NCBI GenBank assembly: GCA_036795455.1 | Contig: DAIRET010000167.1 | Location: forward strand, 1 to 6,348 | Direction: 5' to 3' | DNA from: DAIRET01 sp036795455 | GTDB taxonomy: Bacteria; Bacteroidota; Ignavibacteria; Ignavibacteriales; Ignavibacteriaceae | Length of the DNA: 6,348 bases | In this document: positions 1 through 4,807 of the stretch, in pieces | Position numbering within the stretch: position 1 is the first letter of the stretch | Layout: each line of letters starts with the position of its first letter | Notes under the pieces: model-generated | Told to the model about the DNA's origin: nothing | The model's database searches: none | What the model saw: only the letters and a program-made list of their open reading frames with translations | Made by a program: the position numbers and the translations under genes

Positions 1-10
1 CATCCTTTAA

Positions 11-30
11 CTCGGCAGTTTACTGCCGGG
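11..30. repeat. REP-like palindrome 1
   Basis: CTCGGCAGT (11-19) pairs with ACTGCCGGG (22-30) across a TT loop, giving nine pairs with one G-T wobble. There is no T-tract on either side, so it is not a terminator. It has the same tight-hairpin design as the other palindromes in 1-540 but a different stem sequence. This is what is expected of small palindromic repeats spread by a transposase, but the origin is inferred. Confidence 0.55.
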
Positions 31-147
31 ATTCTAATCTCCTTAATTAATAAAGGTTTTAACCATGACTATGGATTTTGTTTTTCTCCAATTTGCTAAT
101 TGATTATTGTGGCTAAATCCATTAATTATTTTTTTGTCTTTTCCTAT

Positions 148-187
148 CTGTCGGTTTGGGAACCATCTCCACGAGAAAAACCGACGG
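148..187. repeat. REP-like palindrome 2 (long loop)
   Basis: CTGTCGGTTT (148-157) pairs with AAACCGACGG (178-187) in a 10-bp stem with one G-T wobble, around a 20-nt loop. The loop itself contains AACC, which could pair with the GGTT of the left arm. The T-rich stretch is upstream of the stem on the + strand, so an intrinsic terminator is not supported on either strand. Confidence 0.45.
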
Positions 188-216
188 CAATTTTATGATC
201 ATTCTCTCTGAATTCC

Positions 217-234
217 CGTCTGCTTTAGCGGACG
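217..234. repeat. REP-like palindrome 3
   Basis: CGTCTGC (217-223) pairs with GCGGACG (228-234) around a TTTA loop, with one G-T wobble. AATT occurs on both sides (211-214 and 235-238), so the symmetry extends outward past a CC bulge. No T-tract follows. It has the same architecture as the neighbouring palindromes. Confidence 0.5.
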
Positions 235-324
235 AATTAATAAAGTCAAACATAACTTCCGGTTTCTTCAAAGAATTCTTGGAAAGCCGCATTCTTTTTA
301 TGGGGTTGTTCAAAAAGTAATAAA

Positions 325-340
325 AACGGTTGAAACCGTT
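325..340. repeat. Perfect hairpin inside MITE-like element (left)
   Basis: AACGGTT (325-331), a GA loop and AACCGTT (334-340) form a perfect 7-bp inverted repeat. It lies shortly inside the left terminal repeat of the 302-420 element and shares the tight-loop form of the other palindromes. Confidence 0.55.
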
Positions 341-367
341 AGGTTAAGTTTATTTTTTCTCTTAAAT

Positions 368-387
368 CCAACGGATAAATCCGTTGG
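368..387. repeat. Perfect hairpin inside MITE-like element (right)
   Basis: CCAACGGAT (368-376), AA, and ATCCGTTGG (379-387) form a perfect 9-bp inverted repeat flanked by TTAAAT on the left and TTAATG on the right. No T-tract follows, so it is not a terminator. The core CAACGG/CCGTTG resembles the AACGG/CCGTT core of the hairpin at 325-340. Confidence 0.6.
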
Positions 388-522
388 TTAATGAAAAGAA
401 TGACCTTTTAGACAACCCCCAATACTATACCCATAATTTGTTTCGAGTTGCTGAAAAACATTGCTATTTCCATTCCCCTTCCTTTCCCTGTTTTTGAGTA
501 TAGATTTACATCAAAAAAAAGT

Positions 523-536
523 CTGGCTTCAGCCGG
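523..536. repeat. REP-like palindrome 6, A-tract flanked
   Basis: CTGGCT (523-528) and AGCCGG (531-536) pair around TC, with one wobble. A runs flank it on both sides. Read on the - strand the hairpin is followed by AC and eight T, which looks like a weak terminator, but no - strand gene ends here. Its right arm abuts the TTG of the candidate promoter at 537-567. Confidence 0.45.
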
Positions 537-567
537 TTGTAAAAAAAAGAAAAACTTTCTATTTTTG
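537..567 (+). promoter_or_regulatory. Candidate Bacteroidota-type promoter for the lysine genes
   Basis: TTG at 537-539, a 20-nt spacer and TATTTTTG at 560-567 fit the known Bacteroidota consensus (-33 TTTG/TTG, -7 TAnnTTTG). Transcription would begin near 573 and give a leader of about 150 nt before the start at 725. The surrounding DNA is A/T-rich, so a chance match is possible. Confidence 0.4.
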
Positions 568-715
568 CAACAGAAAAACAATAATGTATGAATAATAGAC
601 AAAACATATACTTTACCTTTACCTGCGGATTAAGAAGCTACTTTATTTCGCGGTTCGAAAACGTATTTTAATACCCCCCTATCCCCCGTTTCGCTTTCTT
701 TCATTCATAAATTTC

Positions 716-720
716 GGAGA
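716..720 (+). promoter_or_regulatory. Ribosome binding site of lysine-ketoglutarate reductase
   Basis: GGAGA followed by TAAA and then ATG at 725. This Shine-Dalgarno match at short spacing supports the chosen start, and the protein N-terminus (FIGIRRED) lines up with the family start. Confidence 0.6.
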
Positions 721-724
721 TAAA

Positions 725-2035
725 ATGTTTATCGGAATAAGACGAGAAGACAAAAACGAATGGGAACGTAGAGTTCCGTTAATACCAGAAGACCTTATTG
801 AAATTAAGGAAAAATACAAAATAGATACTTTGATACAGCCATCGGTAATAAGATGCTTCCCTGATAACGATTACCGTAGTAAAGGATTTACAGTTGTAGA
901 AGACCTTTCGAGAGCAAACGTTGTTTTTGCAGTTAAAGAGATTCCTATCCCTTTCTTCCGCAAAGGAAAAACATACGTCTTCTTTTCACATACAATAAAG
1001 GGACAACCATACAATATGCCGATGCTAAAAAAGCTGATGGAGCTTGAGTGCAATCTTATAGATTATGAAAAAATAACAAATGAGAAAGGTGTACGGCTTA
1101 TATTCTTCGGGAATTTTGCCGGTTACGCAGGCATGATTGAAACCCTCCATATATTAGGGCAGAAGTTAAAACTGAACGGCTATTCCACACCTCTTGAAAA
1201 GATAAAACAACCTTACGAATACGCTTCGGTTGAAGACGCAAAACGAAAAATTAAAGAAGTAGCTGAAGAGATAAAGAAAGTAGGACTTCCGAAAAAACTT
1301 TGTCCTGTAATTATCGGATTCGCCGGTTACGGCAACGTCTCTAAAGGTGCGCAGGAAATATTCGATATTTTACCGAATAAAATAATTACACCGGAGATAC
1401 TACCCACTTTACATAACTCATTAACGCTCGACAACTCAAATTTTTACAAGGTAGTTTTCAAAGAGGAACATCTTGTAAAAAGAATTGAAGGGAATTTTAA
1501 CTTGCAGGAATATTTTGCTCATCCCGAGCATTACGTTTCAAAGTTTGATACTTATATCCCCTATCTTTCGGCACTTGTAAACTGTATTTACTGGGATGAG
1601 AAATACCCGCGGTTAGTTACAAAAAAATATCTTAAAGATGCTATGCTTACTTCGGGAATTAAATTACAGGTTATTGGTGATATTAGCTGCGACGTAGACG
1701 GCGCAGTTGAAATAACCCACAAAGTAACTAAACCGGATAATCCTGCTTTTACATATTTCTATGATACTGAAAAGTTTAAGGATGGAATTGAACGGGAAGG
1801 AATTACGGTAATGGCGGTAGATAATTTACCGTGCGAATTCCCTATTGAGTCTTCAGCATCCTTCTCAAGGGTATTAAAAGAATTCGTACCGGGTATTGTA
1901 AATGCGGATTTTAATTCCGATTTCGATGAATTAGAACTTCCTTTACCGATAAAAGCGGCATTGATTTTACACAAAGGCAAATTAACTAAAAATTACACAT
2001 ATTTAACCAAATTCCTTAATAAGGAGGAGAAATGA
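725..2035 (+). CDS. Lysine-ketoglutarate reductase (saccharopine-forming), stand-alone LKR
   Basis: It condenses L-lysine with 2-oxoglutarate, using NADPH in known homologues, to form saccharopine, the first step of the saccharopine route of lysine breakdown. The 436-residue cytosolic protein resembles the N-terminal half of animal and plant LKR/SDH (AASS) over its length. The AlaDh/PNT-type N-domain opens with GIRREDKNEWERRVPL (4-19), then FFSHTIKGQ (86-94) and LIDYEKI (111-117). The nucleotide-binding domain carries GFAGYGNVSKGAQ (198-210), followed by YVSKFDTYIPYLSALVNCIYW (270-290, ending with the conserved IYW), GDISCDVDGAVE (318-329) and VDNLPCEFPIE (365-375). No signal peptide or membrane segment is visible. 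The stop overlaps the start of the saccharopine dehydrogenase gene (ATGA), so the pair is one operon, probably translationally coupled. Alanine dehydrogenase is the main alternative, but the LKR-specific motifs and the neighbour rule it out. Regulation is unknown. Confidence 0.93.
   Translation: MFIGIRREDKNEWERRVPLIPEDLIEIKEKYKIDTLIQPSVIRCFPDNDYRSKGFTVVEDLSRANVVFAVKEIPIPFFRKGKTYVFFSHTIKGQPYNMPMLKKLMELECNLIDYEKITNEKGVRLIFFGNFAGYAGMIETLHILGQKLKLNGYSTPLEKIKQPYEYASVEDAKRKIKEVAEEIKKVGLPKKLCPVIIGFAGYGNVSKGAQEIFDILPNKIITPEILPTLHNSLTLDNSNFYKVVFKEEHLVKRIEGNFNLQEYFAHPEHYVSKFDTYIPYLSALVNCIYWDEKYPRLVTKKYLKDAMLTSGIKLQVIGDISCDVDGAVEITHKVTKPDNPAFTYFYDTEKFKDGIEREGITVMAVDNLPCEFPIESSASFSRVLKEFVPGIVNADFNSDFDELELPLPIKAALILHKGKLTKNYTYLTKFLNKEEK
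2021..2027 (+). promoter_or_regulatory. Strong Shine-Dalgarno of saccharopine dehydrogenase
   Basis: AAGGAGG, four bases (AGAA) before the ATG at 2032, lies inside the last codons of the preceding gene. A near-perfect site is notable in a lineage that often does without one. It fixes the start and allows independent or coupled re-initiation at the ATGA overlap. Confidence 0.75.
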
Positions 2036-3354
2036 AAAAGGTACTTGTATTGGGCGCTGGATTAGTAAGTCGTCCCGGAGTTCATTATTTATTAAAACAA
2101 AAAAATTTGAGTGTTACCGTAGCTTCCAGAACAGTAAGCAAAGCTGAAAAACTTGTTGAAGGTTTTTCCAATGGTTTTGCAGTACAGGTAAACGTGGAAA
2201 GCGGTGACGAACTCGCAAAGTTGATAAAAGAACATGATATTGTTATCAGTCTTTTACCGTGGATTCATCATTTAAAAGTTGCTGAACTCTGCATCGAACA
2301 TGGAAAGCATATGGCTACTACTTCATACGTTAGTGAAGGAATGGCAAAGCTTGACAAAGCGACAAAAGAGAAAGGTTTGCTTTTCTTAAATGAAATTGGT
2401 GTTGATCCGGGAATCGACCATATGTCCGCAATGAAAATAATTGATGAAGTAAGCACAGAAGGCGGAAAAGTATTACACTTCTATTCATACTGCGGAGGCT
2501 TACCGGCACCGAAAGATAACAACAATCCATTCGGCTATAAATTTAGTTGGAGCCCGCGCGGGGTTGTTCTTGCATCAAGAAATTCAGCAAAGTATCTCGA
2601 AAACGGTGAAATAGTGAACATCCCCGGTAAAAACCTTTTCTTAAATCCTCAAGTAGAAGAGATTGAAGACCTCGGGAAATTTGAAGTCTACCCGAATAGA
2701 GATTCCACTCCTTATAAAGAGCTTTACGGTTTGAAAGATGCTTTAACAGTAAAACGCGGAACTTACAGAAACTTAGGCTGGTGCGAAACATTAAAGAAGA
2801 TCGTAGACCTCGGACTTGTTGACGAAACACCACGCGATAATGTTCAGGGAATTACTTTCAAAACCTTAATGATGTATTTAACCGGTTGCAGTATTAACGA
2901 CGATGTGAAAGCTAAAGTTGCGGAAAAATTAAATCTCCCGGTTGATCATGCCGTAATCAGCAGATTTGAATGGCTCGGTTTATTCAGCGATGAAGTAGTA
3001 CCGGCTCAGAACAACTATCTCGATATATTAAGCGATAGATTGCAGGAAAAATTAGTTTTCGAGAAGGATGAAGTTGATATGATAATCCTAAGACACCGCT
3101 TTATTGTAGAAAATAATGACGGTTCTAAAGATATGATAACTTCTACATTAATTGATTTCGGAATTCAGGGTGGTGATTCTTCAATGGCAAGAACTGTTAG
3201 CCTTCCAATGGCAATCGGCGTTAAAATGATGGCTGACGGTGAGATAACTGCAACAGGCGTAAGAATACCGAATACACCGGATATTTACGAACCTGTAATG
3301 AAGGAACTCGAAACTCTGAATATCAAAATGGTTGAAAAACGCTGGAGGATTTAA
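2032..3354 (+). CDS. Saccharopine dehydrogenase (L-glutamate-forming), LYS9/AASS-type
   Basis: It oxidises saccharopine to L-glutamate and 2-aminoadipate 6-semialdehyde with NAD(P)+, the second step of lysine breakdown. The 440-residue length matches the C-terminal SDH half of AASS and yeast Lys9. The Rossmann fold starts at once with VLVLGAGLVSRPG (4-16). ASRT (31-34) after the second strand resembles fungal Lys9, and its Arg could favour NADP, but this is not decisive. Further family blocks are VISLLPWIHH (71-80), NEIGVDPGIDHM (120-131), YCGGLPAP (153-160), YKFSWSPRGV (169-178) and YPNRDS (220-225). The ending, with SLPMAIGVKMM and DGEITATGV, is complete. It overlaps the upstream reductase by four bases, so the product of one enzyme is the substrate of the next. 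No aminoadipate-semialdehyde dehydrogenase follows; that step must be encoded elsewhere. Confidence 0.94.
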   Translation: MKKVLVLGAGLVSRPGVHYLLKQKNLSVTVASRTVSKAEKLVEGFSNGFAVQVNVESGDELAKLIKEHDIVISLLPWIHHLKVAELCIEHGKHMATTSYVSEGMAKLDKATKEKGLLFLNEIGVDPGIDHMSAMKIIDEVSTEGGKVLHFYSYCGGLPAPKDNNNPFGYKFSWSPRGVVLASRNSAKYLENGEIVNIPGKNLFLNPQVEEIEDLGKFEVYPNRDSTPYKELYGLKDALTVKRGTYRNLGWCETLKKIVDLGLVDETPRDNVQGITFKTLMMYLTGCSINDDVKAKVAEKLNLPVDHAVISRFEWLGLFSDEVVPAQNNYLDILSDRLQEKLVFEKDEVDMIILRHRFIVENNDGSKDMITSTLIDFGIQGGDSSMARTVSLPMAIGVKMMADGEITATGVRIPNTPDIYEPVMKELETLNIKMVEKRWRI

Positions 3355-3380
3355 TACCCGGCAGCAAAAAGAGAAATTAC

Positions 3381-3411
3381 TTTGATATTTTATCAACTAA
3401 TTTTATTTTTG
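3381..3411 (+). promoter_or_regulatory. rsmI: Candidate Bacteroidota-type promoter upstream of rsmI
   Basis: TTTG (3381-3384), a 19-nt spacer and TATTTTTG (3404-3411) match both boxes and the spacing of the Bacteroidota consensus exactly. Transcription would start near 3417 and give a leader of about 70 nt that contains the hairpin at 3447-3474. It lies just after the stop of the saccharopine dehydrogenase gene, as expected for a separately expressed rsmI. Confidence 0.5.
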
Positions 3412-3446
3412 CACATCAATTAACAAATTAATTACACTACTTGCTT

Positions 3447-3483
3447 GTAGCGGTTTCTTTGCAGGAACCGCTACTGTTTTTTT
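3447..3483 (+). terminator. Intrinsic terminator or attenuator directly before rsmI
   Basis: GTAGCGGTTTC (3447-3457) pairs with GGAACCGCTAC (3464-3474) around TTTGCA, an 11-bp stem with one T-G wobble. TG and seven T (3477-3483) follow. This is a textbook intrinsic terminator and would end the lysine-operon transcript. It ends four bases before the rsmI ATG and lies downstream of the candidate rsmI promoter, so it may instead, or also, act as an attenuator or translation-control hairpin for rsmI. Confidence 0.75.
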
Positions 3484-3487
3484 ATAT

Positions 3488-4159
3488 ATGTTATTCGTTA
3501 TAAGTACACCCATCGGAAATCTAAAGGATATTACTCTTAGAGCAATAGAGACTTTACAAGAAGTAGATTTCGTTATTTGTGAAGATACAAGAGTAACTTC
3601 ATTCCTTTTGAATCATTATAACATAAAAAAAGAACTTGTTTCATTCAATGCTGCTTCCGAAGAGAGAAAAATCGAGTACGTTTTGAGCAGACTCTCAAAT
3701 GGTGAGAAAGCGGGCTTGGTTTCAGATGCAGGTACTCCCGCTATATCCGACCCGGGAGTACGATTAATTTCAGCAGCGGTAAGAGCGAATATTAAGGTAA
3801 TTCCGATACCGGGAGTAAGTGCTGCTATTTGTGCATTATCTGCCGCCGGTTTACCTTCGGATGCTTTTGTATTTGAAGGATTCCTTCCGCAAAAAAAAGG
3901 GAGACAGAAAAAACTACAGGAGTTTTCAGTCGAAAAGAGGACAATTATTCTGTATGAATCCACATACCGTATAGAAAAACTCCTTGAAGAATTAAAAACC
4001 TACATGCCTGAAAGGATAATTTCAGTCTGCCGTGAATTAACAAAGAAATTTGAAGAATTCCTCCGAGGTACACCTGAGGAAGTAATTGAAAAACTGAGCA
4101 AATCTTCAAGCAAAGGTGAATTTGTTGTTATTATCTCTCCAATTAACTGGAAAGAATAA
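3488..4159 (+). CDS. rsmI: 16S rRNA (cytidine-1402-2'-O)-methyltransferase RsmI
   Basis: It transfers a methyl group from S-adenosylmethionine to the 2'-OH of C1402 in the 16S rRNA decoding centre, tuning start-codon choice and fidelity. The 223-residue protein carries the whole tetrapyrrole-methylase-fold signature of the family: STPIGNLKDIT (6-16), CEDTR (31-35), VSDAGTPAISDPG (78-90), PGVSAA (108-113), ALSAAGLPSD (116-125), FEGFLP (129-134), YESTYR (156-161), CRELTKKFEE (181-190) and KGEFV (209-213). The short C-terminus lacks the extra domain of some longer homologues. The start fits the family: the first strand follows the Met immediately. No Shine-Dalgarno is visible; the bases before the ATG are a hairpin and a T-tract. 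It converges on apt, whose stop lies 96 bases further on. Confidence 0.95.
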   Translation: MLFVISTPIGNLKDITLRAIETLQEVDFVICEDTRVTSFLLNHYNIKKELVSFNAASEERKIEYVLSRLSNGEKAGLVSDAGTPAISDPGVRLISAAVRANIKVIPIPGVSAAICALSAAGLPSDAFVFEGFLPQKKGRQKKLQEFSVEKRTIILYESTYRIEKLLEELKTYMPERIISVCRELTKKFEEFLRGTPEEVIEKLSKSSSKGEFVVIISPINWKE

Positions 4160-4255
4160 TCCTTCAATATCTGTAAGCGTCTCTAATTTTAACGGCGGAT
4201 CATCACCGATTCCAATAAGAGTTTCTTTTCGTTTTCGCGCTACACTATTTTTTAC

Positions 4256-4783
4256 TTATTCACTATCGTAATTAATAATTGAGCGAACGTCGTAATTTGC
4301 AAGTTTTTCCCTGCCATTCAGAAATGATAGTTCTATTAAAAATGAAATTTGAGCAACTTTGCCACCGAGTTTTTCAATTAAATTACAAGCGGCTTTTGCC
4401 GTGCCACCGGTTGCAAGAAGGTCATCGTGTAAAAGGACAACATCACCTGGAGCAATTGCATCTTTGTGGATTTCAATCGAATCAGTTCCGTATTCCAATG
4501 AATATGTCTCTTTTTCAGTTTCCGCAGGAAGTTTTCCGGGTTTTCTTATTGGAATAAATCCGATATTCATCTTTTCAGCGAGTAATCCACCGAAAATGAA
4601 ACCGCGTGATTCTATTCCGGCTATTTTAGTAATGTTTTTTTCTTCGGCAAATTTCAGAAAAACATCGGTAGCAGTTTTTAATGCTTCCGGATTTTTTAGA
4701 AGGGTTGTAATATCACGGAACACAATACCAGGTTTCGGAAAATCTTTAATACTGCGAATTGTTTCTTTCAAATCTAACGACAT
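4256..4783 (-). CDS. apt: Adenine phosphoribosyltransferase
   Basis: It makes AMP and pyrophosphate from adenine and PRPP, the purine salvage step, in the cytosol, usually as a dimer. The 175-residue length is normal. Visible motifs are FPKPGIVFRDIT (15-26), GIESRGFIFG (56-65), PIRKPGKLP (78-86, the flexible catalytic loop region), YGTDSIEIH (98-106) and the PRPP-binding loop VLLHDDLLATGGTA (116-129). The His before the Asp pair is the variant known from Bacteroidota Apt. The start is supported by a GAGAGG ribosome binding site. The gene begins 24 nt after the stop of the PolX/PHP gene on the same strand, so the two are likely co-transcribed. The same reading frame stays open for 49 codons beyond the TAA (see findings). 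Confidence 0.96.
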   Translation of the reverse strand: MSLDLKETIRSIKDFPKPGIVFRDITTLLKNPEALKTATDVFLKFAEEKNITKIAGIESRGFIFGGLLAEKMNIGFIPIRKPGKLPAETEKETYSLEYGTDSIEIHKDAIAPGDVVLLHDDLLATGGTAKAACNLIEKLGGKVAQISFLIELSFLNGREKLANYDVRSIINYDSE

Positions 4784-4787
4784 ATTT

Positions 4788-4794
4788 ACCTCTC
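4788..4794 (-). promoter_or_regulatory. apt: Ribosome binding site of apt
   Basis: On the - strand GAGAGGT precedes the ATG at 4783 by four bases. It lies in the 24-nt gap after the PolX/PHP stop codon, which leaves little room for a separate promoter and supports co-transcription. Confidence 0.6.
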
Positions 4795-4807
4795 AAGTTG
4801 ATTGTTT

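Larger units (their letters stand above)
302..420. mobile_element. MITE-like element, about 119 bp, non-coding
   Basis: GGGGTTGTTCAAAAAG at 302-317 is mirrored at the right end (about 401-420). The reverse complement there reads GGGGTTGTCTAAAAGG, and about 16 of the first 20 positions agree. Ends of the GGGGTTGTxxAAAA type resemble terminal repeats of several DDE-transposase insertion sequences, but I cannot assign a family. The inside is non-coding and holds two perfect hairpins (325-340 and 368-387). I see no clear target-site duplication (left flank ends TTTTTAT, right flank begins AATACTA). The best reading is a decayed, non-autonomous element; an old IS remnant or a plain structured intergenic RNA are alternatives. 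Confidence 0.45.
1..724. other. Gene-free intergenic region with palindromes and a MITE-like element
   Basis: No reading frame here looks like a protein gene. The two - strand frames (122-313 and 408-602) lack a recognisable domain and a ribosome binding site and run through palindromes. The region holds at least six short inverted repeats (listed separately), one larger element bounded by imperfect inverted repeats (302-420), a candidate promoter (537-567) and an untranslated leader of about 150 nt before the lysine-degradation genes. The leader contains a C-rich motif, two C-runs separated by TAT, at 674-687. I see no riboswitch fold that I recognise, and no tRNA or rRNA. How the left edge relates to a neighbouring gene cannot be judged. 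Confidence 0.7.

Noticed and set aside
122..313. 63-codon - strand frame as a small gene
   Set aside because: It runs through two palindromes, has no ribosome binding site or known domain, and its lysine/asparagine-rich sequence looks like translated repeat DNA.
408..602. 64-codon - strand frame as a small gene
   Set aside because: It is driven by A/T homopolymers (runs of Phe), crosses the end of the MITE-like element and the candidate promoter, and has no family resemblance.
641..667. tRNA T-arm-like GGTTCGAAA
   Set aside because: The bases flanking the loop do not pair and no acceptor, D or anticodon stem is present.
588..671. 27-codon + strand leader peptide before the lysine genes
   Set aside because: No Shine-Dalgarno, no lysine codons as expected for lysine attenuation, and no following terminator/antiterminator pair.
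568..724. Lysine riboswitch in the long leader
   Set aside because: I could not find the conserved multi-helix junction; the leader is mostly AT-rich with no clear long-range stems.
3953..3970. YESTYR in RsmI as a damaged motif (YESPHR in many homologues)
   Set aside because: E. coli RsmI itself has Thr at this position (YESTHR), so this is normal family variation.
4172..4253. Terminator between rsmI and apt (TGTAAGCG with CGCTACA, then six T)
   Set aside because: The stem is seven pairs with a bulge and the loop is nearly 60 nt; too weak to call. Termination between these convergent genes is not resolved from sequence.
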